From Paenibacillus senegalimassiliensis (GTDB taxonomy: Bacteria > Bacillota > Bacilli > Paenibacillales > Paenibacillaceae), in the NCBI RefSeq assembly GCF_001486585.1, contig NZ_LN909042.1, forward strand, positions 124,001-188,000: a stretch of 64,000 nt of DNA, given 5' to 3'. Positions 26,288 through 35,816 of the stretch are shown piece after piece. The notes under the pieces are model-generated. The model was not told the DNA's origin. It saw only the letters and a program-made list of their open reading frames with translations, and did not search any database. Position 1 is the first letter of the stretch; every line of letters starts with the position of its first letter. The translations under genes were made by a program, and so were the position numbers.

Positions 26288-27136
26288 TTACCCCTTGACC
26301 GCGCCAGCGGCGATGCCTTTGACAATATGCTTCTGCATCAGAATGTAGAAAATGATAATCGGGATGGTGGATACCACAAACCCGGCCATGATCAGATTCC
26401 ATTGTTGATTATAGCTGCCGTAGAAGTATTGCTGGGACAGCGGGATGGTCATCGGCTTGTGGTTGCCGTAGACGAGGAACGCGACCAGAAATTCGCCCCA
26501 GGCCCATAGTGCATTCAATACAGCTACGGTGGCGGTAATCGGCTTCATCAGCGGGAAGACCACCCGGAAGAACATCTGAATGCGGCTGCATCCGTCAATG
26601 GCGGCAGCTTCTTCAATCTCCTTGGACATCGTGGCAGCGTAGCTGCGGTACAAGAAGATCGGGACAGGCATACCGAGGGCAATGTAGATCAGGACTAGCC
26701 CCACAGGGGAACCCGTGAGCGAGAGCTGGCGGGCAATGACGATCAGGGCCACCATATAGACCTGGAAGGGTACGAACAAGGTGGTCATGAAGACGAGCAT
26801 GATGCCGCTGGAGAATTTACTCTTCCAACGGGCCAGCGCATACCCTGCCAGCGATGAGACCACAACGGTCAGGGTGGTGGTAGCAGCCACCACGATCAGG
26901 CTGAACCACAGGGAAGACAGAAAATCATTGTTGGTAAAGATCATAATATAGTTATCGAAATTGAGCTTCTCCGGTAGTCCGATGGTCGAGACCATGATCT
27001 CCGGCTTGGTCTTGAAGGAATTCAGGACCACGATGACGATAGGCGCGAAGAAGAGAATCGCCAGTAGCCATACCAGCGCGTACAGTCCAACTTTACGCCA
27101 TCCTTGTTTCTTGCTCTCGCCGGCAGTTTTCATCAT
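26288..27136 (-). CDS. Carbohydrate ABC permease, MalG-like (CUT1)
   Basis: 282 residues with six predicted membrane segments. The cytoplasmic EAA loop EAAAIDGCSRIQMFFRVVFP near residue 190 docks the ATPase. The C-terminus GIAAGAVKG is typical for the family. It overlaps the preceding permease gene by 4 bases. No ATPase is in this operon, so it likely uses a shared MsmK-type ATPase encoded elsewhere. Confidence 0.95.
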   Translation of the reverse strand: MMKTAGESKKQGWRKVGLYALVWLLAILFFAPIVIVVLNSFKTKPEIMVSTIGLPEKLNFDNYIMIFTNNDFLSSLWFSLIVVAATTTLTVVVSSLAGYALARWKSKFSSGIMLVFMTTLFVPFQVYMVALIVIARQLSLTGSPVGLVLIYIALGMPVPIFLYRSYAATMSKEIEEAAAIDGCSRIQMFFRVVFPLMKPITATVAVLNALWAWGEFLVAFLVYGNHKPMTIPLSQQYFYGSYNQQWNLIMAGFVVSTIPIIIFYILMQKHIVKGIAAGAVKG

Positions 27137-28008
27137 ATTTTCTCCTCCCGGGATTTCATCAGTCTGGTCAGAATCAAGGTAATACCGGCAATCAGAAGGA
27201 AGAAGATGGTCGATTGCGCTGTTGCAAGCCCGGTTTGGTTGGCACTAAATGCCGTATTGTATATTTTCAGCACCATAGTCATCGAAGAGCCAGCCGGACC
27301 ACCAGAGGTCATGGTGAACGGCAATTCGAATATTTTGATATGAGCTGCGGTTGACAAGATCAAACACATCACGATAATCGGCGAGATGAGCGGCAGCTTA
27401 ATCTTGAATAGGATGTCCGAGGTACGGGCTCCGTCAATTTTAGCAGCTTCCATCAGGTCTTCGGATATGCCTTGCAGCGCTGCCAGATAAATGATCATGT
27501 AATAACCGGCTACGTTCCATACCGCCGTAACGGCCAGCGCATAGATAACAATGTCGGGGTTGCCCAGAATCGAAGCCTGCCACGAGGCTGGCAATTGCAG
27601 CGCGGCGAACAGGTCCGGCAAGGCATCGCTATACACAAACGACCATACATAACCTACCACCAGCAAGCTCATCACGTTCGGAATGAAGAAGATAGAACGC
27701 AGGAAGCTTCTGGCACGAATCTTCGTATCCAGCAACAAGGCCAGAATGAGGGATACCACATTGCCGAGAATAACGGCAGTGATGGTGAATTTCAGCGTTG
27801 CGCTAATCGTATCGATGAAGCTTCTATCCTTGAAAGCAGCGATATAGTTGTCCAAGCCGATGAACTTGTAGTTGGGTCTCATGCCGTAAGCGTCCGTGAA
27901 GGACAAGGCTAGACTTTGTACTACGGGGATGATGAAAAAGATAGTAAACAGCAATAAGGCGGGCAGCAATATGAGAAAGTAAAACATATTTGGGCCTTTT
28001 AGCTTCAT
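27133..28008 (-). CDS. Carbohydrate ABC permease, MalF-like (CUT1)
   Basis: About 291 residues from the ATG at 28008, chosen because AAAGGA lies 9 bases upstream; the frame opens 7 codons earlier. Six membrane segments, with the EAA-type loop LMEAAKIDGARTSDILFKIKLP near residue 190. Forms the transmembrane pair with the downstream permease and is fed by the binding protein encoded upstream. Confidence 0.95.
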   Translation of the reverse strand: MKLKGPNMFYFLILLPALLLFTIFFIIPVVQSLALSFTDAYGMRPNYKFIGLDNYIAAFKDRSFIDTISATLKFTITAVILGNVVSLILALLLDTKIRARSFLRSIFFIPNVMSLLVVGYVWSFVYSDALPDLFAALQLPASWQASILGNPDIVIYALAVTAVWNVAGYYMIIYLAALQGISEDLMEAAKIDGARTSDILFKIKLPLISPIIVMCLILSTAAHIKIFELPFTMTSGGPAGSSMTMVLKIYNTAFSANQTGLATAQSTIFFLLIAGITLILTRLMKSREEKI

Positions 28009-28060
28009 CAGTATCATTCCTTTTGCCACTGGGAGTTATTTGTGCGTGGCTTAAAGCTGA

Positions 28061-28110
28061 ATGCCCCGGGGGAGGGGAAGAACGAAGCTGGTCCGTCCCC
28101 CGGAAGGCAT
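28061..28110 (-). terminator. Intercistronic hairpin between binding protein and permease
   Basis: ATGCC-CCGGGGGA pairs with TCCCCCGG-AA-GGCAT over a 22-base loop, with no T run after it. It probably stabilises or partly terminates the mRNA so that the binding protein is made in excess over the permeases. Confidence 0.55.
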
Positions 28111-28137
28111 CCGCGCAAACATGGTGTTGTTGTAATT

Positions 28138-29436
28138 TTATTGTCCGGAAGCTTCAACTTCCTTGGCTCTGTCCCATGCAGCATCCAAATCTTTGGCTAA
28201 CGTATCCCAGTCCGTTCTATCCAGCATGTACTTGGAGAAATCCTCCCACAGCTTGTCGGTAAAGACGGAACGCAGTACACGGTCACCATACGGAGTGAAT
28301 TGACCACTGGAGATGTATTGGTTGATATCAGCGGCGATTGGATCATAATCTACATTAACGCCATTGACGGTGGAAGACACTTTTACATTTTCAGACCAGA
28401 TTTGGCCTGCTTCTTGCGAAGCTACGAACTCCAGGAATTTCTTGGCGGCATCCGCGTTCTTGCTATCTTTCATGATGGACAAGGAAGTGTCCGGGAATAC
28501 CAGCAGCTTGGATTCATCAGGGTTGTCCGAAATCGGGAAGGCCATCAGACCGATATCCGCATCAGGTCCCACTTGACGAATAGGCTCCAGCGCCCATGAA
28601 CCGTTGCCATAGAAAGCGGCTTTGCCTTGAGCGAGCATAGCGTTGGCATCGTCGTAGCCGATGTTGAAGGAACCATTAACATCACTGTATCCGTATACAT
28701 AATCCTTATGCAGATCAAATGCCAGCTTCCAGCTTTCGTCGGTTGCGATGCTTACGCTTCCGGCGTCACGTTCTGTCGACCAGTTCGGATTGCGTCCGAA
28801 GACGGTCTCGGAGAACAAGGCGATCAGTGGCATATAAGCTACGGACAGGTCCTTAGAGCCTGTAGCGAAGGCAGGAATGCCTTTGGCTTTCAAAGCCTCA
28901 ACCACTTGCTTCATTTCAGTCAAGGTAGTTGGTACTTCCAGGTTGTTATCAGCAAGTACAGTCTTGTTGTAATAGAAACCAATATATCCATTATCGATAG
29001 GCATCGCATATACTTGGTCATTATAAATGGCGTTGGCAGCTTGAATACTCTCGGTGTTAAGATTGCTAAGGTAGCTATCGCCCTTCAGATCGAGCAGATA
29101 GTCGGTATCGATTTCTTTCATCCAGGTTACGAGGTCCGGCATTTCGTCGGAAGCGGCTCTGGCACGCAACGTCGTCTTCAGTTGATCGGCGTTCATCGTT
29201 TGAATCTCGACTTTGATGTTGGTGTTTGCGCTTTCAAATCGCTTGATAATCTCTGCGAATGCTGCTTGGCTTGCTTGTTCTTGCTTCAAAGACAGAAATT
29301 CAAGCTTGACGTTCTCATTGCTGGGTGTGCCCTGATTATTGCCTGGTTCAGCAGCGTTGTTGCTGTTGCCTCCACATGCAGTTAACACTGTGACGGTCAG
29401 CATAACTACAACGAGTGCAGATAACCATTTCTTCAT
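28138..29436 (-). CDS. Carbohydrate-binding lipoprotein of a CUT1 importer
   Basis: 432 residues. Signal with lipobox VLTACG near residue 20, then a Asn/Gly/Pro-rich tether. VKLEFLSLKQEQASQAAFAE, AYMPLIALF, GKAAFYGNGSWAL and a C-terminal YMLDRTDWDTLAKDLDAAWD are typical of family-1 extracellular sugar-binding proteins. The adjacent GH125 and isomerase genes suggest an oligosaccharide or aldose ligand; the sequence does not show which. Confidence 0.94.
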   Translation of the reverse strand: MKKWLSALVVVMLTVTVLTACGGNSNNAAEPGNNQGTPSNENVKLEFLSLKQEQASQAAFAEIIKRFESANTNIKVEIQTMNADQLKTTLRARAASDEMPDLVTWMKEIDTDYLLDLKGDSYLSNLNTESIQAANAIYNDQVYAMPIDNGYIGFYYNKTVLADNNLEVPTTLTEMKQVVEALKAKGIPAFATGSKDLSVAYMPLIALFSETVFGRNPNWSTERDAGSVSIATDESWKLAFDLHKDYVYGYSDVNGSFNIGYDDANAMLAQGKAAFYGNGSWALEPIRQVGPDADIGLMAFPISDNPDESKLLVFPDTSLSIMKDSKNADAAKKFLEFVASQEAGQIWSENVKVSSTVNGVNVDYDPIAADINQYISSGQFTPYGDRVLRSVFTDKLWEDFSKYMLDRTDWDTLAKDLDAAWDRAKEVEASGQ

Positions 29437-29537
29437 GATGCGATTCCTCCCTTTTTATGAGCAAAGCATATATGTGAGTTGCGGGCTACGCTCGGCCGAT
29501 ACGCTGGCCCGCAAAATACACCGTGATAATCAACTTC

Positions 29538-31307
29538 TTAGCTGTAAAGAGGTCCTAATTGCGAGCAGGCACGATAGTCCATGCCCACCGAGCTATTCTC
29601 CAGGCCAAAGGCTTTCCAATAGCTTGGTCTGAACAACCGCTCTTCCGGCACATTGTGCATGTTGACCGGAATACGCAACATGGCGGCAAGGGTAATCAGG
29701 TCGCTGCCGATATGCCCGTAGGTGAATACGCCATGATTGGCGCCCCAGTTATCCATAACAGCGTACACATCGCGGAAAGCTCCGCTTCCTGTGAGGTTAG
29801 GAACGAACCAGGCGGTAGGCCAGGATGGATCGGTACGTTCATCCAGCAGTTCGTGTACATGCTCCGGCAGGTCCACAGTATGACCTTCGGCAATTTGCAG
29901 CACTGGACCTAATCCGGCAACCAGGTTGATCCGGTAGAAGGTCATCGGCATGCCACCCTTGGTCAGCACGCGACTGGAGAATCCACCGCCACGGAAATAT
30001 CCTTGATGGGCAGCGTGCCAGGTGGTTGCTTGCAAGCTGCGTTCTACTTCTTCCTCGGTGATGTCCCAGTGTGGCTTCATGGCTGGCTGGCCATCGATTT
30101 GTTGTTCGCCGGAGCTGTCCAGCGCCACCGAGCCCGAATTCTTCAGATGAATGACGCCGCCAGCAGCTAAGCCTTCAAGCTCATATCCGGCGACCCGCTT
30201 CACAGCTTCCGGGCTCCAATAGGTCCGGACATCCACGAAGGCCTGTGCGGTATGGGTCAATAAATTCCCCAGCAGCATGGAAGCACCATTCAGGCTGTCA
30301 TTCTCAGTAGCCATAACATAAGGAGCGCGGCGGCCGTTCCAGTCGAACGAGCTGTTCAGAATCGCCTCGGAGAAGTCGCCATTTGGCATATAGTCGTTCC
30401 AGTGACGTTGCCCTTGGAACCCTGCGGCAATGGCTTCATGTCCCAGTGCTTCTTCCGTGAAGCCCGCTTCCGCCAGCTTCGAATTGCCTACCATCAGATC
30501 CCGCATAATCAAAGTCATCTTCACCACAAACGCCCATACGTCATCCTTACGTTCGCGGGAGAATTGAGTTGCTTCTTCGTTGTAATCGGTGCCTTCCAGA
30601 CAATGCTGGCGGGTCCAAGCCAGAGCGCGTTCAAATTCTTCTTGATCGAAGATTCCCAGTTGAATACGGCGGTTGATCTCACTCATATCCACGTATTCAT
30701 TACGCATGCCCAGGTACTGCTGGAAGAAGGGCTCATTGACGATGGAGCCGGCGATTCCCATGCTGACGGAACCGATGGCTAGATAAGATTTGCCCCGCAT
30801 TTGGGCAACAGCCATGGCCGAGCGAGCGAATTGTAACAGCTTGGCTTGTACATCCTCGGGAATGCTGTCGTCATCCTTGTCTTGCACATCGCGGCCGTAA
30901 ATGCCGAAGGCAGGCAGGCCCTTCTGGTTATGAGCGGCAAGTGCTGCGGCCAGATACACTGCACCGGAGCGCTCGGAGCCGTTGAATCCCCAGATCGCCT
31001 TCGGGCGATGCGGGTCCATGTCGATGGTTTCACTGCCGTAGGCCCACGCTGGGGTTACCGAGATGGTAGCGCCTACATTTTCGAGCCGGAACTGCTCGTC
31101 CGCTTGGCGGGCCTCCTTGATGCTACTGATGCAGGTAGAGGCGATGACGCACTCTACGGGGGAACCGTCGCTGTAGTGAAGCTGCTCACTCAGCAGCCGG
31201 GCCACCGCTTGAGCCATTGAGATTGTTTGCGGTTCAAGCACTTCTCTGACGTTGCCGATTCGGGCGTCAACGACCGGTCTGATACCGATCCGAATTCTGT
31301 TATCCAT
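29538..31307 (-). CDS. L-fucose isomerase-family aldose isomerase
   Basis: 589 residues, matching the approximately 591 of E. coli FucI. The ATG at 31307 has AAGGAG 9 bases upstream; a TTG one codon earlier is the alternative. [52 protein letters not shown] and [18 protein letters not shown] follow the FucI family, including the Mn-binding Glu and Asp region. These enzymes convert L-fucose to L-fuculose but also D-arabinose to D-ribulose and D-altrose to D-allulose. No fuculose kinase or aldolase is present, while a PfkB kinase and an Rpe/AlsE-like epimerase lie across the divergent promoter, so I favour a non-fucose substrate. Confidence 0.9.
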   Translation of the reverse strand: MDNRIRIGIRPVVDARIGNVREVLEPQTISMAQAVARLLSEQLHYSDGSPVECVIASTCISSIKEARQADEQFRLENVGATISVTPAWAYGSETIDMDPHRPKAIWGFNGSERSGAVYLAAALAAHNQKGLPAFGIYGRDVQDKDDDSIPEDVQAKLLQFARSAMAVAQMRGKSYLAIGSVSMGIAGSIVNEPFFQQYLGMRNEYVDMSEINRRIQLGIFDQEEFERALAWTRQHCLEGTDYNEEATQFSRERKDDVWAFVVKMTLIMRDLMVGNSKLAEAGFTEEALGHEAIAAGFQGQRHWNDYMPNGDFSEAILNSSFDWNGRRAPYVMATENDSLNGASMLLGNLLTHTAQAFVDVRTYWSPEAVKRVAGYELEGLAAGGVIHLKNSGSVALDSSGEQQIDGQPAMKPHWDITEEEVERSLQATTWHAAHQGYFRGGGFSSRVLTKGGMPMTFYRINLVAGLGPVLQIAEGHTVDLPEHVHELLDERTDPSWPTAWFVPNLTGSGAFRDVYAVMDNWGANHGVFTYGHIGSDLITLAAMLRIPVNMHNVPEERLFRPSYWKAFGLENSSVGMDYRACSQLGPLYS

Positions 31308-31358
31308 CAATGATGTCTCCTTGCTGTCGTTAGGTCAGCATCCAAATATAACGCACGG

Positions 31359-32555
31359 TTATATTTGGAGCTTCAATCTAGGTTTATGGAAGATATGATC
31401 AAACACCAAGTAACAGCCGCCTAACGCATACTCATGTTCCAGTAATTGACCAGGCACGATGCTTAGCCGATTAAAGTGTTCCTTCAATAATTCACTGGCC
31501 GTGTCTTGCAAGGACTTAAGCAAAATCGAATCCTCCAGGTTAGGACAACCGCCAATCACAAAGTTAGGTATTTCAAAGATGCGTGCCAGATTCACCAGCG
31601 CAAGTCCCAGGTAATGCCCGGCTTCTTGTAGCAGGGAGGAGGCAAGCTCATCTCCTTCTTGGCCCAACTGAACCAAATTCTCCAACCGAAGCGGGAACGG
31701 CTCAGATGAAGCGGTATTTCCTCTGCCCTCATGGTAACGGCGAATCAGATTGAGTTCACTGGCAAATACGTTTAAGCTGCCCTTGGGACCACCAAGCCCT
31801 TCCGGTCCGCTGACATCCAGGATCATTTGACCGATGAAGCCTGCGTTGCCATTCTCTCCACCATAAATCCCGTTCTTCATGAAGATCGCACTACCTATGC
31901 CTGAGCGTAGCCCAATATAGATGAAGTCCTGATTCTCGGCAGATAGATAGAAGCGCTGTTCTACCAATCCCATCAAATGAACATCGTTGCGTACATACAC
32001 CGGCAGATCAAGACGATCTTCCAGAATGGACTTGATGTCCACGTTATGCCAATCATTAATCCGTTCAATGAAGATGGATAAGCCGTTATTCTTGTCCACT
32101 ACACCGGACATCCCGATGCCGATACCCTCAATCTTCAGCCGATCTACGCCGGATTCTTCAATCAACCGGGCGATTTCATCGGATAGGCGATCGGTGATGT
32201 ATTGCACCGAGCTATCGAGCGGATAATGATATTGGTGCGCGGCCAGAACTTCGCCATTGGAGTTGGCCATCGTAATCCGCACCTGCGGGAATTCAAAGTC
32301 AACCCCGATGCCGTAGTATGCATCTGAATTAATAGCGAGCAATGCCGCTGCTCTGCCCCCGGTGGACTCGGCAAGTCCGCCCTTGATAATGATATGGTCG
32401 TCGGTTAATTCCTTGACCGAATTAATAACCGTAGGCCGGCTCAAGTTCGTCTTCTTCACAATATCCTCAACGGTGATTGGCTGGTAGCTGGATATACATT
32501 GCAAGACCAAATACTTATTAGCTTCTTTTAAAATTTTGGAATTATTCTTTCCCAA
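31359..32555 (-). CDS. ROK-family (NagC/XylR-type) transcriptional regulator
   Basis: 398 residues, TTG start behind AAAGGGTG. The N-terminal winged helix-turn-helix (VEDIVKKTNLSRPTVINSVKELTDD) is followed by a ROK sugar-binding domain from about residue 75 (GIGVDFEFPQVRITMANSNG, GIGIGMSGVVD, VRNDVHLMGLVEQ, IGLRSGIGSAIF). The zinc-binding CxCGxxGC of ROK kinases is absent, as often in regulators. It is the first gene of the minus-strand sugar operon and probably represses both divergent arms until its sugar ligand is present. Confidence 0.93.
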   Translation of the reverse strand: MGKNNSKILKEANKYLVLQCISSYQPITVEDIVKKTNLSRPTVINSVKELTDDHIIIKGGLAESTGGRAAALLAINSDAYYGIGVDFEFPQVRITMANSNGEVLAAHQYHYPLDSSVQYITDRLSDEIARLIEESGVDRLKIEGIGIGMSGVVDKNNGLSIFIERINDWHNVDIKSILEDRLDLPVYVRNDVHLMGLVEQRFYLSAENQDFIYIGLRSGIGSAIFMKNGIYGGENGNAGFIGQMILDVSGPEGLGGPKGSLNVFASELNLIRRYHEGRGNTASSEPFPLRLENLVQLGQEGDELASSLLQEAGHYLGLALVNLARIFEIPNFVIGGCPNLEDSILLKSLQDTASELLKEHFNRLSIVPGQLLEHEYALGGCYLVFDHIFHKPRLKLQI

Positions 32556-32729
32556 TCCGTTTCACCCTTTGCAAAAATAATACGCCCTCTTAATTATAAG
32601 CAAATCTACCTTCTTCTTAATAGAGCAGGCATTATTTTTCGCTTTTAGGTACGCTTTCATTTGTTCGTTTCTTGCTGCGGCATTGTGTTTGATCGGGCTT
32701 GATGATGCCAGTATAGCAAGAACAAAAAG

Positions 32730-32827
32730 TTTTGTAAATACATTTTACTAAAGTGTTTTTTAAATGTGTTATTGAAAACTATTTCGTTTATGTTACAATG
32801 ACTCTCGTAAGGCTTAAAACGCTATCA
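32730..32827 (+). promoter_or_regulatory. Promoter and operators of the divergent sugar locus
   Basis: TTGAAA (32772-32777), 16 bases, TACAAT (32794-32799) make a good sigma-A promoter for the plus-strand operon. Upstream, TTTTGTAAA at 32730-32738 and TTTACTAAA at 32744-32752 form an inverted pair (one mismatch) suited to a ROK repressor. Downstream, TGATAGCGTTTTAA (minus strand, 32814-32827) is cre-like and placed to block elongation. Assignments of regulators are inference. Confidence 0.65.
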
Positions 32828-32843
32828 TTAGGACGGTGACTAG

Positions 32844-34007
32844 ATGAGTAATCACAAACTGGCGCAATTACTTGCGCAGAAATCCGATCAATTAATTCAA
32901 GGCTGTATCAAGGTGGCTCATGATGGTACGAAGCTGTTTACCCCTGACGGGATTGCTAGTTATGATGCGCTGTGGGTACGCGATTTTGCTTATATGGTTG
33001 AATACGCTTCCGAGTTCATTCAGCCGGAGGATATCCGGGCTGCGGTTGACTTCGTTATTGGAGGGAGACGCGAGGACGGCTGGCTGCCTGACCGTATTTA
33101 TGCGGACGGCTTAGGCGTATATGCCGCAGGTGTGGTAGAGAAGCCGGTAGGGGAAGCCAACCTGGATAATACCCCGTTCCTGGCTTATGTAGTGTATTTC
33201 TATCTTAAATCTCTGGAAGAAGGGCAAGCTCGTGAGTTGTTCGGCAAATGGGCCGGGGCTCTGGACCAAGGTATGTCGCTGATTCCGCTGAGTAACGATG
33301 GACTTGTCTACAATGATCCGGCCAAGCCGCATTCTCCGTATGGATTCACGGATACCATCGGTAAAACGGGCGAGTTGTTCATGGAATCGCTGCTCTTCTG
33401 GCGGGCCTGTCGCTTCCTGCAGGAATTGCACGAGAAGTACGGGCAAGCGGCTGTAGCTAAGTCATATAGTGAGCAGGCGGCTGCGATTGAACGAAGTATC
33501 TTCAAGCTCTATGATTCATCTCGTAAAGGCTTCTATGCGGCTACCGGAGAGTGCAAGCAACTGGACATCTGGGGTATCGCTTATCTGCTGTACATTGGCT
33601 TCCCGGCGGAGGATCTCCGGGAGGATCTCCTGACCTTCTTGCATGACAACTATGAGAAATATGTCTACAAGGGCCAAATTCGTCATCTGCTGCAAGGGGA
33701 ATACTGGGAGCGTCTGCTCATCGATGTACCGCATGAGGAATATCAGAATGGGGCTTATTGGGCGACGGCCAGCGGCTGGGTGATCTGGTGTCTGGCTCAG
33801 AAGGATGGCAAGCTTGCGGCCCAAGCCTTGAAGGATGTGGCGGACAGCTTCGTAAATGATGGCATCTTCGAGTGCTTGAATGAAGGCTACAGCAAGCTGG
33901 ACAGCTTTGTCGTTAGCGCGACCAATGTGCACGGCGCCTATCAACGGTTGGTGCAGGAGCAAGCACAGTCCTTCATCCAAGCGGTGGATGAGCTGGAGCA
34001 GCTCTAA
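32844..34007 (+). CDS. Six-hairpin glycosidase-like protein
   Basis: 387 residues, no signal peptide. Repeating Trp/Tyr-rich helical segments (YDALWVRDFAYMVEYAS, GWLPDRIYADG, DTIGKTGELFMESLLFWRACR, QLDIWGIAYLLYIGFP, GAYWATASGWVIWCLAQ) resemble the (alpha/alpha)6-barrel fold of many glycoside hydrolases. Candidate catalytic acids lie in LWVRDF and GFTDT. I cannot assign a GH family. It is translationally coupled (TAATG) to a PfkB kinase, so it probably releases the sugar that the locus consumes. An epimerase or isomerase using the same fold is an alternative. Confidence 0.75.
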   Translation: MSNHKLAQLLAQKSDQLIQGCIKVAHDGTKLFTPDGIASYDALWVRDFAYMVEYASEFIQPEDIRAAVDFVIGGRREDGWLPDRIYADGLGVYAAGVVEKPVGEANLDNTPFLAYVVYFYLKSLEEGQARELFGKWAGALDQGMSLIPLSNDGLVYNDPAKPHSPYGFTDTIGKTGELFMESLLFWRACRFLQELHEKYGQAAVAKSYSEQAAAIERSIFKLYDSSRKGFYAATGECKQLDIWGIAYLLYIGFPAEDLREDLLTFLHDNYEKYVYKGQIRHLLQGEYWERLLIDVPHEEYQNGAYWATASGWVIWCLAQKDGKLAAQALKDVADSFVNDGIFECLNEGYSKLDSFVVSATNVHGAYQRLVQEQAQSFIQAVDELEQL

Positions 34008-34963
34008 TGTCAGCCCGGCATCAAGTGCTGGTGGCTGGAAGTGCCAACATCGATATCATGCTCCAGGTTCCTCGCACGCCGCATCAAGGCGAATCGCTGG
34101 TGGTAGCCGGGCAGCGTACCGGACTTGGCGGCAAGGGCTCTAACCGGGCCATTGCCTTGGGGCGGCTGGGACTGGATGTACAGTTCTGCTGCAAGCTGGG
34201 ACAGGATAGCAGTGGCGATCTTGTCTTCAGTGCGCTACAGGCTGAAGGAATCGGAACCCGGCTGGTGAAGCGGGACGAGCATGTCGGTACGGGAACGGCC
34301 TATATCATGGTTGAACCTACCGGCAAGAATACGATTTTATCTTATTTGGGCGCGAACAATGCGTTTACCAAGGCGGATATTAACGAGATTGTGGATCAAC
34401 TATCTTCGTTCTCGTTCCTATCCCTGGAGCTGGAATGCAGCCTTGCCTTAATCGAGCAACTGCTATATCACGGTCGCAAGCAGGGCAAGGTCATCATCGT
34501 GGATGCAGGGCCTGTACGTGAAATTGAGCTTGGTGAATTTCGGGATGTAGATATATTCAGCCCGAATGAGACGGAGGCGGCACAGTGGACGGGCTTTGCT
34601 GTAGATACGGAGGAAGCGGCGGGCGAGGCTTGCCGCTACTTGTATGAGGCTACGGGCAGCAAGCGGGTGCTGCTCAAGCGTGGAGAGCATGGCGCGATGC
34701 TGTATGACGGTCAGGACCTTCGGAACTTCCCTGCCTACCGCGAGGCGGGGCAAGTGGTGGATACCACGGCAGCAGGAGATTGCTTCATGGGCGCTTTGAC
34801 GTTAGGCATGGCCCGCAAGATGCCGCTGGATCAGGCCATTTATTATGCAAACGTGGCAGCGGCTATCGCGGTGACCCGCTCAGGCGCGGCTACTTCGCTG
34901 CCAACAGGAGCAGAGGCGGATGCAATGTTCGCCAAAGCTCAGCAAGGGGGTTACGTCAAATGA
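34007..34963 (+). CDS. PfkB-family sugar kinase (ribokinase-like)
   Basis: 318 residues. The N-terminal signature GGKGSNRAIALGRLG and C-terminal DTTAAGDCFMGALTLG, which holds the catalytic aspartate and anion hole, define the PfkB/ribokinase family. It phosphorylates a sugar at the terminal hydroxyl with ATP. The ATG overlaps the upstream stop as TAATG, and its own stop overlaps the epimerase ATG. In context it may phosphorylate the ketose made by the FucI-type isomerase; ribokinase is the default alternative. Confidence 0.92.
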   Translation: MSARHQVLVAGSANIDIMLQVPRTPHQGESLVVAGQRTGLGGKGSNRAIALGRLGLDVQFCCKLGQDSSGDLVFSALQAEGIGTRLVKRDEHVGTGTAYIMVEPTGKNTILSYLGANNAFTKADINEIVDQLSSFSFLSLELECSLALIEQLLYHGRKQGKVIIVDAGPVREIELGEFRDVDIFSPNETEAAQWTGFAVDTEEAAGEACRYLYEATGSKRVLLKRGEHGAMLYDGQDLRNFPAYREAGQVVDTTAAGDCFMGALTLGMARKMPLDQAIYYANVAAAIAVTRSGAATSLPTGAEADAMFAKAQQGGYVK

Positions 34964-35625
34964 CAAACAAACTATCGTTATCCATTATGTGTGCGGATCA
35001 GCTTAACCTGAAGGGGGCGCTGGAGGATGCGGCGGACATTCGTGCGAACTTCATCCATGCGGATATTATGGATGGCAACTTCGTGCATAACATTACGCTA
35101 GGCTTCGATCAACTGCGGATGCTGGCCGAGAATTCGTCCGTCCCGGTGGATGCTCACCTGATGGTCAGCAATCTGGATATGGCCATTCCGCTGGTGCTGG
35201 ACACGGGGTGCACGCATGTCTGCTTCCATATTGAAGCTACTCATACGCCAATCCGCTATCTGCGCCAAATCCGCGAGAGCGGCAAGCAGGCCGGGATTGC
35301 CATCAATCCACACGGCTCTATCGACTTCTTGCACCATCTGCATCAGTACGTCGATTACGTCCTGGTCATGACGGTGGAGCCTGGCTTTGCGGGACAGAAG
35401 TTCCTGGAGCATACCGCGCTGAAGATCAAGGAAATTCGCGAACTGATCGGCCCGGATAAGGACATTATGGTTGATGGCAACATTGGCCTGGATAGTGCCC
35501 AGCTCTGCCGCGAGTACGGAGCCAACGTCTTCGTGCTGGGCACCTCGGTAGCCTATAGCCAGCAGCAAATCAATGAAGCGCAAATTCAGACGTTCCGTGA
35601 CAAGTTGGATGTTCCGGTGCAGTGA
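34960..35625 (+). CDS. Ribulose-phosphate/allulose-6-phosphate 3-epimerase family
   Basis: 221 residues from the ATG that overlaps the kinase stop (ATGA); the upstream extension of the frame lies inside the kinase. LSIMCADQLNL, FIHADIMDGNFV, VDAHLMVSN, VLVMTVEPGFAGQ and MVDGNIG are the metal- and phosphate-binding motifs of the Rpe/AlsE TIM barrel. It epimerises C3 of a ketose phosphate: D-ribulose-5-P to D-xylulose-5-P, or D-allulose-6-P to fructose-6-P. The divergence of the first motif (MCADQLNL instead of LSADF) leans to an AlsE-like or other specialised member. Confidence 0.9.
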   Translation: MTNKLSLSIMCADQLNLKGALEDAADIRANFIHADIMDGNFVHNITLGFDQLRMLAENSSVPVDAHLMVSNLDMAIPLVLDTGCTHVCFHIEATHTPIRYLRQIRESGKQAGIAINPHGSIDFLHHLHQYVDYVLVMTVEPGFAGQKFLEHTALKIKEIRELIGPDKDIMVDGNIGLDSAQLCREYGANVFVLGTSVAYSQQQINEAQIQTFRDKLDVPVQ

Positions 35626-35649
35626 CAATAAAATAGGCTATTTAGAAAT

Positions 35650-35692
35650 AAGGCGGCACCTATTCTCCTGAGAGGATGAGTGTCGCTTTTTT
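35650..35692 (+). terminator. Terminator after the epimerase gene
   Basis: GGCGGCAC and GTGTCGCT arms with an inner ATTCTCC/AGGATGA pairing are followed by six T. Placed 25 bases after the operon's last stop. Confidence 0.7.
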
Positions 35693-35755
35693 ATTTGTGG
35701 AGGACAGGGACTATTTTTATATCAAATTCCAAGGATTATTATATATCCAACAAAA

Positions 35756-35769
35756 TGTAAGCGCTTTAT
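35756..35769 (+). promoter_or_regulatory. cre-like site upstream of the GH53-CBM61 gene
   Basis: TGTAAGCGCTTTAT, nearly identical to the site before the xylanase. It lies 48 bases before the start codon; CcpA binding here would repress the galactanase in the presence of glucose. Confidence 0.6.
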
Positions 35770-35816
35770 AATTTAAGCGTGCTTACTATATCATTTTAGA
35801 GAAGGAGATGATAGTT

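Noticed and set aside
29538..31307. L-fucose catabolic operon
   Set aside because: No fuculose kinase or fuculose-phosphate aldolase is present. The accompanying kinase and epimerase fit other sugars.
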